A stretch of 35,899 nt of DNA from Pirellulaceae bacterium (GTDB lineage: Bacteria; Planctomycetota; Planctomycetia; Pirellulales; Pirellulaceae): NCBI GenBank assembly GCA_011087765.1, contig JAALLA010000023.1, positions 1-35,899 on the forward strand, read 5' to 3'. The translations under genes were made by a program, and so were the position numbers. The notes beneath the pieces are model-generated. The model did no database searches, had not been told where the DNA came from, and was given only the letters and a program-made list of their open reading frames with translations. This document shows positions 17,304 through 26,508 of this stretch, piece after piece. Positions within the stretch are counted from its first letter, which is position 1. The number at the start of each line of letters is the position of its first letter.

Positions 17304-17496
17304 TATTACCTTCTCTTTCGTTTCGTGAATAAATTGGCTGAAAGCCAAATACGGATTCAGCAAGAGCCAAACCTGAATTTAACAAGAACCTGAAAAACTA
17401 TCTTTGACCTCAATGATGACTGCTATACCTCAAGAGCGAGGAATGCACCGAACATCTCACTCGGTACAGCTCCTAAAAAACTCTGCTTCTGATTCT

Positions 17497-20091
17497 TTAT
17501 TTCTTATTCGCTGCCCCAAACGTCGCAGGCTGGATTTCAAATCTCCCCCCCTCGGTTCGAGCGTAAGCCTGATCGTTGGTTTGTTTATCATACTTCACAG
17601 AGTCAACAATTTCATTTCCATCTTCATTACGACCAACTAACCAAACGGTTTCCCCCGATTGCGACAGTTTAAAGGATGCAAAATTCCCGGTGCCATTGTC
17701 TGAACCGTCAGCCCAGACAATTAAGAATTCTCCAGCAGCAATCGTTGAACCATCCGCAGGAAATGCCCATTTACGTAGATCTTTTTTATCGTCAGTAAGA
17801 TACATTCCATGCAAGTTAACCTCTTCGTCAGAAATATTCTTGATCTCAATCCAATCGGAATATTCTTCCTTGCTACTTTTTTTGAAACTTTGATTGGCAG
17901 CCATAATTTCGTTAATGACGACAATCGGATCGCTCTGCCGTTGCGGAATCAGCTTTAACTCACTTGGTTTGCCTTCGGCATATTGAGGATAAAAAGCAGT
18001 CGTGAGATATTTATCATCAGTCCGAGCTTCGCAATAATAATAAAAAGTTTCGCCAACTGGCAGCAGTTCTGTTTTCACCGCGTAAGTACCTGCTGCGGAC
18101 AACTTCATTTCCAAAGTCTTAAATTTAGCCAGACGATCAGTAGCGTAGTACAAAAAGACCTGCTTCGGTTTGACCGATCCCTGTGTCAGCGCCATCGAAA
18201 CGTTGACTGGAATCCCCGCATCGACAACCGATCCAGTGACCGCATTTACCGATTGGAACTCCGGATATTTCTGAGACAACTCAGGAACCGAATCAAGAAA
18301 AGCTTTACGACCTTTAAAAAATGCCTGAAGGCCGGGTGACTGACCACGTCCTTGGCTTGAACTCATTCCAATACCCGCCTCAAACGCATCCCAACTGGTC
18401 AATTTTCGCGTGTCCAGCTTTATCTCATCCGAAATCAATTCTCGGTAAGATTCAATCAACGGCGCGACGATCTTCCAGTCACACCAGTCTTGAGAGATCG
18501 TTCTAACGTGAGCAACGTAACGTGCCTTAAGCTCCGGTTTTTCAAGGAGCCGATTAATAAACGGAGCAAGCGGTTGATCGATCCCGGCGAATATATCCAA
18601 GTCAAACGGTTCCAGTTGCTCACCGCCCGTTCCGTTCGAGGGTGGAGGTCCACCTTGAGGGGGGCCACCCGGAGGAGGCCCACCGCCAAACAAACCGCCG
18701 AACAGACCTCCCGCACCAGGACCGGGCCTGCCAGGACCTCCACCGAATCCGGGACCATGGCCTCCTTGAGCACGAAACGTCTCATTATTGTCGTACGGTA
18801 AAATGTGAAATCGGTCGAATTTCGGTTCTTGATAGATCGAATAATCCGCACCCCGTTGATAGTAACCATCCATATCAAGCATCACATTGTCGATGGCTAA
18901 AAACCAGAGAATGCGATCGATGCAGATCGCTTGATCAAGTGTGGATTCAAAATCTTTTGAATCAGTCTCCGCCAAGACCTTGGTGGCCTCGATCAAAGCA
19001 TTCCACGACTCCGGTGTGTCCTTGGTTTTTAGCTCATAAGTCCGATAGTCGTCTGCCTCATCACCTTTGTAAACAAAGCTCGCTCCCTCTCGTCCAGGAG
19101 GTGCTTTCCACCGTCGTCCACCTTTAGAGTTGAAATGCTCTTTCGTAAAATCAGAATTGAACTGTTGCTCATTGACGTAAATCCCCCAACTCAGTCCATT
19201 GATCACCACGTGGACATAATTGGCTTTGGGAACCGGGATATAATCTTGAGCAATTCTGCTATAGAGAACTAACCTCAAAAATGAAGCATCGGCATGTGAA
19301 TTCAAGAGGTTCAATGTTCGGTAGCCGTACAAACTTTGTTTCTTGTCCGCCCAGTCAAACGTCAAATTCAATGATCGCTTCTGCCCGTCGCCCAAAGAAA
19401 AGAACGAGGAATTACCACGAAATCGCACACCCACATTTTCATATGTCTGCTGATCGACCGTGACTTTCGCCGAGAGATCCACCCCATAATCCTTTAGTGA
19501 CCCCATTTCCTTTTCCCATTGATCCGATTCAAGATCAATGAAAATTGTTCGCAGAATTGTCGCATCGTAGAGAGGTCGATCGGGGAAACTATCGACAGAG
19601 TCTTTAGATATTTCCCGCCCGGGTTCATTTGGATTCGAATTTTCTCGACCACGGCCTCTTCGCATCGGACCACGCCGTTGCGGTGGCTGGTTCGCAACGG
19701 ATTCAAGTGCGAGCTTTAATTCCTCACCTTCCAAACGGCCATTTTTGTCGGCGTCAAATTCCCCAATTAAATCCCTTGACGGAGCCGCGTCCGGCCCGCC
19801 TGGCCCCATCCCAGATCCAGAACCCCTACGATCCTGCCCCCTCCCCATCGGAGGAAATATCTCCTCCGCCGTCAGTTGACCGTCTCGATTTCGGTCCAAA
19901 GAGTTTAATACGGTCGGCGCGTCATTTATTTCCTTCGCCGTCAGTCGGGTATCTCCATTCCTATCAAGCCCCTGAGTGACTCGGTCGAGGGGCGGGCCTT
20001 CCTGAATACCTAACACCGCCTGGACAACCCCCAGCTTAGTAATAACCAGAGCAAATATTGCGATGCAAAATCCAATCCATATCTTTTTCAT
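17497..20091 (-). CDS. Secreted EF-hand / CotH-kinase-like / lamin-tail-domain protein
   Basis: This 864-residue exported protein has an N-terminal signal or anchor (about 4-26). Three EF-hand loops lie at 43-54, 66-77 and 113-124 (DRNGDTRLTAKE, DRNRDGQLTAEE, DADKNGRLEGEE). An Arg/Gly-rich linker leads to a CotH domain (about 175-600), containing RFRGNSSF and the ILPYDNNETF segment. A Gly/Pro-rich insert follows that segment (about 448-510). The C-terminus (about 745-864) is a lamin-tail domain, with VINEIMAANQ, DWIEIKN and WADGSD. CotH proteins are atypical protein kinases in spore coats; in planctomycetes related proteins are surface proteins of unknown target. It lies 193 bp upstream of the esterase gene on the same strand. 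Confidence 0.87.
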   Translation of the reverse strand: MKKIWIGFCIAIFALVITKLGVVQAVLGIQEGPPLDRVTQGLDRNGDTRLTAKEINDAPTVLNSLDRNRDGQLTAEEIFPPMGRGQDRRGSGSGMGPGGPDAAPSRDLIGEFDADKNGRLEGEELKLALESVANQPPQRRGPMRRGRGRENSNPNEPGREISKDSVDSFPDRPLYDATILRTIFIDLESDQWEKEMGSLKDYGVDLSAKVTVDQQTYENVGVRFRGNSSFFSLGDGQKRSLNLTFDWADKKQSLYGYRTLNLLNSHADASFLRLVLYSRIAQDYIPVPKANYVHVVINGLSWGIYVNEQQFNSDFTKEHFNSKGGRRWKAPPGREGASFVYKGDEADDYRTYELKTKDTPESWNALIEATKVLAETDSKDFESTLDQAICIDRILWFLAIDNVMLDMDGYYQRGADYSIYQEPKFDRFHILPYDNNETFRAQGGHGPGFGGGPGRPGPGAGGLFGGLFGGGPPPGGPPQGGPPPSNGTGGEQLEPFDLDIFAGIDQPLAPFINRLLEKPELKARYVAHVRTISQDWCDWKIVAPLIESYRELISDEIKLDTRKLTSWDAFEAGIGMSSSQGRGQSPGLQAFFKGRKAFLDSVPELSQKYPEFQSVNAVTGSVVDAGIPVNVSMALTQGSVKPKQVFLYYATDRLAKFKTLEMKLSAAGTYAVKTELLPVGETFYYYCEARTDDKYLTTAFYPQYAEGKPSELKLIPQRQSDPIVVINEIMAANQSFKKSSKEEYSDWIEIKNISDEEVNLHGMYLTDDKKDLRKWAFPADGSTIAAGEFLIVWADGSDNGTGNFASFKLSQSGETVWLVGRNEDGNEIVDSVKYDKQTNDQAYARTEGGRFEIQPATFGAANKK

Positions 20092-20291
20092 AACGCTCGC
20101 TCAGCACCTTAGGGAATTTCAGAACATTCTTTAGCAGATTAACATTCACGCGGTTAAACCTGCCGGCGGACTCAGTTTATGACATATTTCTTCAATTTAA
20201 ACCGCAAAAAACAGTCAAGAGAAAGACGGATCGCATTGGTTCTAACCACTGCTTCCATACCTGAAGGGTTTTCGGTAATGAATCCTGAAAA

Positions 20292-21806
20292 TTAAGTCCC
20301 AAGAATTTTTCGATACTGTGAATAAACCGATTCCTCCATCGTAATCGATGAATTCTCCGGAAGAAAAACTTCGGGTTCGAAAGAGCGCGACACAACCTCG
20401 CGGATTTGGAACCGATCGACTAAAGTGCCACAGCCCAACGCCTGAGTCAAAACGTTTCCAATTGCAGTGGCTTCCGTTGGGCCGGCGCTAACTGGTCGCT
20501 GCATAACCGTTGCCGTAATTTCGGTTAACAGGCGGTTGTTTGCACCACCGCCGACGATATATAAAACTTTTATGGGTTGACCGAGGATATCTTCCAGCAA
20601 ATCTACGGTCTCGCGGTAACACAACGCTAAACTATCGAGACAGCAACGAACCAATTCACCAAGCGTTACCGGGAGTGGTTGTCCAGTAGCTTCTGCAAAC
20701 TCCTTAATTTTCCCCGCCATGTTACCAGGTGCAGCAAACTGCGCCGCATTAGGATCGATTAAAGTTCGAAATGCCGCTGCCTCTGACGCCTGCTCGGCCA
20801 TCTCTGCGTAGCTAATTTCCCGCCCCGCTTCCATTTCTTCCCGCCGCAACTCCTGCACAAGCCAAAGCCCGGCGATATTTTTCAAAAACCGTGTCGTACC
20901 CGCCAGCCCTAGTTCATTTGTAAAAGGTGCATCACAAGATTTCGCAGACGCAAACGACTGGGGCAACTCCGCCCCTAGCAATGACCAGGTGCCACTCGAA
21001 AGGTAAGCCCATTGGGAATCACCGAAAGAAGGATCTACTGGAACAGCCGCAACCGCAGATGCCGTATCATGCGCTCCGGGCGCAATGACTTTAACATCAG
21101 TCCGGACCCCCGTGGCCTCGGCAATTTCCTCACGAACATTGCCAACAACATCTCCCGGATCAATAATTGATCCCAACATTCCAGTAGGAAGATTGAGTTG
21201 TTCCATCAACTCCAAGTCCCAATCGCCCGTCTCAAGCGCCAACATTCCACTGGTCGATGCGATGGTTCGCTCGGTGGTCATCTCGCCAGACAGCCAAAAA
21301 TGGAAAAGATCAGGTACGAACAGCAGGCGATGCGCTGCTGCCACCAATTCGGGTTCCCGGGTATTTCGAGCGACCACCTGAAATAACGAATTGATTTGCA
21401 TCAACTGAATTCCAGTTCTCGCATAAAGCGCCTCGCGGCCGCCCACAGCTTCCAGCACCTTTTCCATCGCTTCGTGATTTTGCGGGTCCCGGTAGCAATG
21501 AGGCAGCGCCAACAATTCACCAGACTTACCAACGAGAGCCCAGTCCACCCCCCAAGCGTCGACCCCAATACTACTCAACTCGACGTCGTTGTTGCGGCAC
21601 CACTCCGCAGCTTGGCGAATCCCCTCCAAAACATTTAGCCAGATTCCAGTCAAATCCCAAACGGGACCAGCGGGAGTCGGGCAGGGATGGTGCTCAAAAC
21701 GATGCACTTCCTCAAGTTCCACAACTGCAGGATTTCCTCGCAATAATCCAATAATTGCTCGCCCGGAACTTGCTCCTAAATCAATGGCTAAATGAGCGCT
21801 CGACAT
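20292..21806 (-). CDS. rhaB: Rhamnulokinase RhaB
   Basis: This 504-residue FGGY-family sugar kinase phosphorylates L-rhamnulose to L-rhamnulose-1-phosphate with ATP in the cytoplasm. The N-terminal AIDLGASSGR phosphate-binding motif is typical of RhaB, as are IGVDAWGVDWAL, the TGIQLMQINSLFQ block, the APGAHDTASAVAAVP segment and the C-terminal VGGGANNRLL and GPTEATAIGN motifs. The length is normal. AAGGA lies five bases before the ATG. It sits 185 bp downstream of rhaEW on the same strand, consistent with one operon. Fuculokinase is the main alternative, but the sequence blocks favour RhaB. No isomerase gene (rhaA) is in the window. Confidence 0.93.
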   Translation of the reverse strand: MSSAHLAIDLGASSGRAIIGLLRGNPAVVELEEVHRFEHHPCPTPAGPVWDLTGIWLNVLEGIRQAAEWCRNNDVELSSIGVDAWGVDWALVGKSGELLALPHCYRDPQNHEAMEKVLEAVGGREALYARTGIQLMQINSLFQVVARNTREPELVAAAHRLLFVPDLFHFWLSGEMTTERTIASTSGMLALETGDWDLELMEQLNLPTGMLGSIIDPGDVVGNVREEIAEATGVRTDVKVIAPGAHDTASAVAAVPVDPSFGDSQWAYLSSGTWSLLGAELPQSFASAKSCDAPFTNELGLAGTTRFLKNIAGLWLVQELRREEMEAGREISYAEMAEQASEAAAFRTLIDPNAAQFAAPGNMAGKIKEFAEATGQPLPVTLGELVRCCLDSLALCYRETVDLLEDILGQPIKVLYIVGGGANNRLLTEITATVMQRPVSAGPTEATAIGNVLTQALGCGTLVDRFQIREVVSRSFEPEVFLPENSSITMEESVYSQYRKILGT

Positions 21807-21925
21807 ACCAGTCCTTCATTTTTTAAAGCCGGCATTTGTAAAAAATTGAAATGTGAATCTGAAAATGAAAAGTTTCCGCAGTTCCAGATTCACTTGGATG
21901 CAACTTGAGACCATCGGTTTGCCGC

Positions 21926-21950
21926 CCCCTCCCGGGCACTGCCGGAGGGG
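21926..21950. repeat. GC-rich hairpin between rhaEW and rhaB
   Basis: CCCCTCC (21926-21932) pairs with GGAGGGG (21944-21950) in perfect 7-bp arms with an 11-nt loop. No T run follows. In the rhaEW-rhaB transcript this could stabilise or attenuate the message. Confidence 0.6.
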
Positions 21951-21991
21951 ACTCTCAACAGTTCAGTCGCAAATTAATCCACCGAACCCGT

Positions 21992-24202
21992 TTATCGAAG
22001 AAATGCTTCGTGCAATCCACCGTCAACATTAATAATTTGACCAGTCGTCTTACTGGACCGATTGGACGATAGAAAATAAATCGCCTCTGCCTGATCCGCG
22101 GGAGTAATCGGTTGCTTGGTCAATGTTCGCTGTGCATAAAATCCAGCTAAACTGTTTCGCAACGAATCATCAGAATCCGATTCGTCAAACGCAATGTCAT
22201 ACTTCGTTAGCGAAGCGATCACCCGGTCTCGCGGGAACATCGTACTGCCGGCCACCACAGTTGCCGGAGCGACAGCATTGACGCGAACTAGCGGTGACAT
22301 CTCGATTGCCAACTCCCGAACCAAATGGTTAGCAGCCGCCTTCGATGTATCGTAAGCAATGGAGCCTTTCTTACCGACCACGCCGTTAACGCTGGTCGTC
22401 AAAACGACCGATGCCGACAACCCCTGTTCTTTGAGTAGCCCACGCAACTCGTCGACCACGTTGTAACTTCCTCGTACATTGACGTCGAAAGTGAACTTCC
22501 ACTTGTCATCGGAAAGCGATCCATCACGTTCAGGTGCCACAAAAACTCCCGCCGTCACGATTATTCGATCGATCCCGCCGTAAGCGAGTAAGGTCTCGTG
22601 AATCATCGCCTGAATGGAATTCCGGTCAGTTATATCAACGCCAAGCCCAATGGTTGGCCCGCAGCCAGAAATCCCTGAACCTGCGACACCGATCCCAACA
22701 CCATAAATTTCGGTTAATTCCGCAGCCGTCGCTTGGGCTGCATCCTCGCTGAGATCACAACACACGACATGAGCGCCTTCTTTGGCAATACGATGAGCAA
22801 CTTCTTTACCAATGCCATTGCCCGCACCAATCACCAACGCAATGTCTCGTGACATTTCTTTTTCCGGTGGCTTACGCTTTAACTTAGCCTCTTCAAGCAA
22901 CCAGTACTCAATGTCGAAGGCTTCCTGTTTAGGCAAAGCAATGTACTCTCCCAGCGCTTCGGAGCCACGCATGACCTCAACCGCACAAGTGTAAAACTCA
23001 GCTGTGACTCTCGACTCACTCTTATCTTTACCCCAGGCAATCATCCCGACACCCGGCACCAAAATAACTGTCGGGTTGGGATCACGCATCGCTGGAGAAT
23101 TATCGTGCTTGTGTGCCTCGTAATAGGCAGCGTAATCTTTGCGATATTGCTCAAGCCCCGCAGTAAGCAGGTTCTTAAGATTTACCAAACCATGAGGATC
23201 TTTTTCTGTTGTCTCAGTTGGATCCCAATCAACATACAGTGGCTTGATCTTAGTTCTGAGGAAATGGTCGGGGCAACTCGTACCCAACTCAGCCAAACGA
23301 GCTGCGTCATTTGAGTTAACGAAACGCAGGATTGAATCACGTGTCTCAACCGTACCGACAAACTTGTTCATCTGAGAAACTTGACCGCGCAACCAAGGCA
23401 GCAGGTTAACCAATAAAGAATCCCGGGAATCATCGGGGAGAGTTTCGTACTTTTGCCCTCCAAACGTTTGATCCCCCTGATCTTTGGATTCGATATACTC
23501 GGCCGCCTTGTCAATCAAGCTCAAGGTCAACTCATAGCATTCCTTATCATCATCAGCCCAATTAATTAAGCCATGCTGCCCCATTACGAGCCCCTTCAGA
23601 GAGGGATTCGCTTCCACCTCTTTTTGCATCAATAGCCCAAGCTCAAACCCTGGACGCAACCACGGAACCCAGCCAATCTCATCACCAAAAATCTCCTGTG
23701 TCATTTCCCGACTGGCACTGCACGCCGCAATCGAAATCACACTATTGGGATGCATGTGGTCAACGTGCCGTGCTGGCAAAAACCCGTGCAGAGGCGTATC
23801 GATTGAACTGGCACGTGGATTTAAATTGAATGTGCAGTGAGGAAAATATCCAACCATCGCGTCTTCGGCTGGAGTTTTTGGCCCGTTGTCGGGAGCGTTT
23901 TTGTAACTGGGGATTAACGAAAGCAGTTTATTCATGTAAAGCGAAGCAAAATTTTGCAATTTGGCCGTTCGCAAATCGCCACCCGATCCCTTGACCCACA
24001 AAACATCCGTTTCGCCACCGGTCAGCGGATCGGTTTCCATGATTTTTGACGATGTGTTCCCCCCACCGGTATTCGTGATCCGTTGGTCAGCACCCAAGCA
24101 ATTCGAGCGGTAAATCAAGCGTTCCGCAGGTGAAAGAGCATCGGCAACAGAATCGTCCCAGTGACGATCCACGTGTTTTAAATCATTTGTAGCAGTAGAC
24201 AT
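21992..24202 (-). CDS. rhaEW: Bifunctional rhamnulose-1-phosphate aldolase / L-lactaldehyde dehydrogenase (RhaEW)
   Basis: This 736-residue fusion has a class II aldolase domain (about 20-430) and a short-chain dehydrogenase domain (about 450-736). The aldolase part has the metal-binding HVDHMH cluster at 146-151 and GQHGLINW further on. The SDR part has the cofactor motif GAGNGIG, VTAGVF in place of the usual NNAG, and an active site with SVNG and YDTSKAA. Known fusions of this type split L-rhamnulose-1-phosphate into DHAP and L-lactaldehyde and oxidise the latter to L-lactate. The C-terminal VDGG closing strand is present. It is the first gene of a minus-strand rha unit followed by rhaB, and it is divergent from lutABC. 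The start is ATG without a clear Shine-Dalgarno. A role on fucose-derived or other lactaldehyde-yielding phosphates is the alternative. Confidence 0.92.
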   Translation of the reverse strand: MSTATNDLKHVDRHWDDSVADALSPAERLIYRSNCLGADQRITNTGGGNTSSKIMETDPLTGGETDVLWVKGSGGDLRTAKLQNFASLYMNKLLSLIPSYKNAPDNGPKTPAEDAMVGYFPHCTFNLNPRASSIDTPLHGFLPARHVDHMHPNSVISIAACSASREMTQEIFGDEIGWVPWLRPGFELGLLMQKEVEANPSLKGLVMGQHGLINWADDDKECYELTLSLIDKAAEYIESKDQGDQTFGGQKYETLPDDSRDSLLVNLLPWLRGQVSQMNKFVGTVETRDSILRFVNSNDAARLAELGTSCPDHFLRTKIKPLYVDWDPTETTEKDPHGLVNLKNLLTAGLEQYRKDYAAYYEAHKHDNSPAMRDPNPTVILVPGVGMIAWGKDKSESRVTAEFYTCAVEVMRGSEALGEYIALPKQEAFDIEYWLLEEAKLKRKPPEKEMSRDIALVIGAGNGIGKEVAHRIAKEGAHVVCCDLSEDAAQATAAELTEIYGVGIGVAGSGISGCGPTIGLGVDITDRNSIQAMIHETLLAYGGIDRIIVTAGVFVAPERDGSLSDDKWKFTFDVNVRGSYNVVDELRGLLKEQGLSASVVLTTSVNGVVGKKGSIAYDTSKAAANHLVRELAIEMSPLVRVNAVAPATVVAGSTMFPRDRVIASLTKYDIAFDESDSDDSLRNSLAGFYAQRTLTKQPITPADQAEAIYFLSSNRSSKTTGQIINVDGGLHEAFLR

Positions 24203-24252
24203 ATTTTTGTTTTTTTTGAGGTGTAAAAAAGACTTGTGAAAAACCGATAGTT

Positions 24253-24283
24253 AGTATGGTCGCATACAACGGTTTGATGTCAA
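24253..24283 (-). promoter_or_regulatory. Candidate rhaEW promoter
   Basis: On the minus strand a perfect -35 box TTGACA (24278-24283) lies 19 bp before CATACT (24253-24258; four of six -10 matches), about 50 bp upstream of the rhaEW ATG. The long spacer suggests a promoter that needs help from a regulator. Confidence 0.45.
24254..24267. promoter_or_regulatory. Operator-like palindrome in the rha/lut divergent region
   Basis: GTATG (24254-24258), four bases, and CATAC (24263-24267) form a perfect inverted repeat between and overlapping the candidate -10 and -35 boxes of rhaEW. This position suits a repressor site. The regulator gene is not in the window. Confidence 0.45.
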
Positions 24284-24388
24284 CTCAGTCGTCTTAACTT
24301 AAAAACGGTACATCGACACAAATAGGTATCAAACCACCCCGAGATTGCGTTATATTGATAGTTCCAGAAATTTATTACGGAAACTGCA

Positions 24389-25105
24389 TTGAAAATTTCA
24401 CTTTTTATTCCCTGCTATGTCGATCAGCTGTCGCCACACGTCGGAATTGCGATGGTCAATGTTCTCGAGCGTCTCGGACACGAGGTTAATTACCCCGAAG
24501 AACAAACTTGTTGTGGCCAACCGGCCTTTAACTCAGGTTATTTCCCAGAAGCTAAACAAGTCGCAGATCATTTTTTAAATACATTCGCCGATGCCGACCT
24601 AATTGCGGTTCCCTCCGGTTCCTGTACGGCAATGATTAGAAAATTCTATCCAGACCTGTACCAGGACTCACCCCAATCCCAAGTCGTGTCGGAACTCAGC
24701 AGTCGCGTTTTTGAATTCACAGAATTATTAGTGAATAAGCTTGGCGTGACTGATGTCGGAGCAAAACTCGATGGAACAGCAACCTACCACGACGGCTGTC
24801 ATGGTCTCCGTGAACTCGGAATTCAGGACGCCCCACGAAAACTACTTGAAAACGTCGAGGGATTGTCGTTAGTAGAGATGGACGAGGCGCAATCGTGCTG
24901 CGGATTTGGCGGAACGTTTGCAATCAAATTCCCTCAAATATCGACTGCGATGACCCAAGTCAAACTCGGAAGCGCCTCGCAAACGGAAGCCGACTATCTT
25001 ATCTCGGGTGACCCAAGTTGCCTGATGCAAATAGGGGGCTATTTCAGCCGCCAAAAATCACCCATCCAATGCCTTCACATTGCAGAGGTACTTGACCAGC
25101 AATGA
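24389..25105 (+). CDS. lutA: L-lactate oxidation subunit LutA (CCG-domain iron-sulfur protein)
   Basis: This 238-residue protein is the LutA/YkgE type, with two cysteine-rich CCG domains. The motifs are TCCGQPAFNSGY (CCG at 41-43) and SCCGFGGTF (CCG at 170-172), with additional cysteines at 79 and 137. These domains bind iron-sulfur clusters and, in the LutABC complex, take part in oxidising L-lactate to pyruvate. The start is TTG; the family-typical first residues MKISLFIPCYVD follow at once. It overlaps lutB by four bases (ATGA), so the two are translationally coupled. It is divergent from rhaEW, 186 bp apart. Glycolate oxidase GlpC-like proteins share the domain but are longer. Confidence 0.92.
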   Translation: MKISLFIPCYVDQLSPHVGIAMVNVLERLGHEVNYPEEQTCCGQPAFNSGYFPEAKQVADHFLNTFADADLIAVPSGSCTAMIRKFYPDLYQDSPQSQVVSELSSRVFEFTELLVNKLGVTDVGAKLDGTATYHDGCHGLRELGIQDAPRKLLENVEGLSLVEMDEAQSCCGFGGTFAIKFPQISTAMTQVKLGSASQTEADYLISGDPSCLMQIGGYFSRQKSPIQCLHIAEVLDQQ

Positions 25106-26508
25106 GCCAATCCACCAACCCAACCACTCAATTTCAAACGGATGCGAATCGCGTTACTGCAGACGATGACCGCAGAAGTTTCCTTCGCAGTTCCTTGCGG
25201 GGCTACCAAACGACGCGGACCGCAACTCAGGAAAGATTCCTTAATTACGAATCCGCCAGAATTGCCGCCGGCGATGCGAAATGGGAAGCAATTGAAAATC
25301 TTGATATTTACCTCGCTCAGTTTGCCGACAAACTCGAAGCCCGTGGCGCAACCGTCCATTGGTGCAGTGACAGCAACGAAGCTCGAAGTGCGATTTTAAA
25401 TATTATAAAAGAGCATGATGCGAAGTCTGTCATCAAAAGTAAATGCATGACAACAGAGGAAATCCACCTCAACGACTTGCTCGAAAAAGAAGGGTTTGAA
25501 GTTGTCGAATCCGATCTAGGTGAATTCATTGTCCAACTCCGAGAAGAAGCTCCCTATCATTTCGTATTCCCGGCGATGCACCTGAAAAAGGAAGAAATAA
25601 ATTCACTTTTTCAAGAAAAACTCAAGTCAATTAATACCAATGATCCAGAAGAATTGACGATGGTCGCGAGAGAGGTCCTCCGGGAAAAATACCTCAGCGC
25701 CGACATTGGCATTAGCGGAGCTAATTTTGGGGTCGCCGAAACAGGAATGATTTCAATCACTGAAAATGAAGGAAATGCAAGGCTAACGACTTCTCTTCCC
25801 AAAGTTCATATTGCACTGATGGGGATTGAGAAAATTATCCCCAAACTGGAAGACCTGGCATTGATGCTCCCCATGCTGGCAACAGCCGGAACTGGCCAGC
25901 ACCTCACCTGCTACAATTCTCAACTGGGAGGTCCCCGACAGGACGACGAGAGTGATGGCCCGCTCGAAATGCACGTTGTGCTGCTCGACAATCACCGCAC
26001 CCGCCTGCTCGCCGACCCCGAACAGCGAGACGCCCTGCGGTGCATCCGCTGTGGCGCCTGCCTTAATGTTTGTCCAATATTCAAAAATGTCGGAGGGCAC
26101 ACTTATGGCACCACCTATCAAGGTCCCATCGGCAGTGTAATCACTCCGCACTTGCGTGGCCTCAAAGACTGGAAACACCTTTCCCACTCCTCCTCACTCT
26201 GCGGTGCCTGCTCGGAAACCTGCCCGGTAAAAATTGACCTCCATCATCACCTCTTGCGAAACCGCAGAGACGCTGCCGGCAAAGGGCAGGGGATGCTCGC
26301 TGAAAAAATCCTGATGTTCGGTTTCACGATCGTAATGCGGCGTCCGTGGCTTTATCGCCTCGCAGGCAGGCTTGGCAAGGTCGGTCACGTACTCACGAAA
26401 CCGATCCACGGAACCCGAATCGATCCGTTTTACGCTTGGAAAAAAACGCGTGACCTGGACGATCCAGCAAAACAAAGTTTCAAGCAGTATTGGAAGTCGA
26501 GAAAATGA
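25102..26508 (+). CDS. lutB: L-lactate oxidation iron-sulfur subunit LutB
   Basis: This 468-residue protein is the LutB/YkgF type. The N-terminal part (about 55-300) is the LUD domain, with KSKCMTTEE at 112-120 and the GANFGVAETG block at 206-215. Two ferredoxin-type 4Fe-4S clusters follow: C314, C317, C320, C324 in CIRCGACLNVCP and C367, C370, C374 in LCGACSETCP. The C-terminal about 80 residues are basic and close the protein. LutB is the central electron-transfer subunit of the cytoplasmic lactate-oxidising complex. It overlaps both lutA and lutC by ATGA, so three genes form one tightly coupled operon. Confidence 0.95.
   Translation: MSQSTNPTTQFQTDANRVTADDDRRSFLRSSLRGYQTTRTATQERFLNYESARIAAGDAKWEAIENLDIYLAQFADKLEARGATVHWCSDSNEARSAILNIIKEHDAKSVIKSKCMTTEEIHLNDLLEKEGFEVVESDLGEFIVQLREEAPYHFVFPAMHLKKEEINSLFQEKLKSINTNDPEELTMVAREVLREKYLSADIGISGANFGVAETGMISITENEGNARLTTSLPKVHIALMGIEKIIPKLEDLALMLPMLATAGTGQHLTCYNSQLGGPRQDDESDGPLEMHVVLLDNHRTRLLADPEQRDALRCIRCGACLNVCPIFKNVGGHTYGTTYQGPIGSVITPHLRGLKDWKHLSHSSSLCGACSETCPVKIDLHHHLLRNRRDAAGKGQGMLAEKILMFGFTIVMRRPWLYRLAGRLGKVGHVLTKPIHGTRIDPFYAWKKTRDLDDPAKQSFKQYWKSRK

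Noticed and set aside
18642-19127. 161-codon plus-strand frame inside the CotH gene
   Set aside because: It is opposite the Gly/Pro-rich coding part of CotH, whose composition keeps the other strand open.
20292-21806. Fuculokinase (FucK) as an alternative for rhaB
   Set aside because: The N-terminal AIDLGASSGR motif and adjacent RhaEW fusion favour rhamnulokinase.
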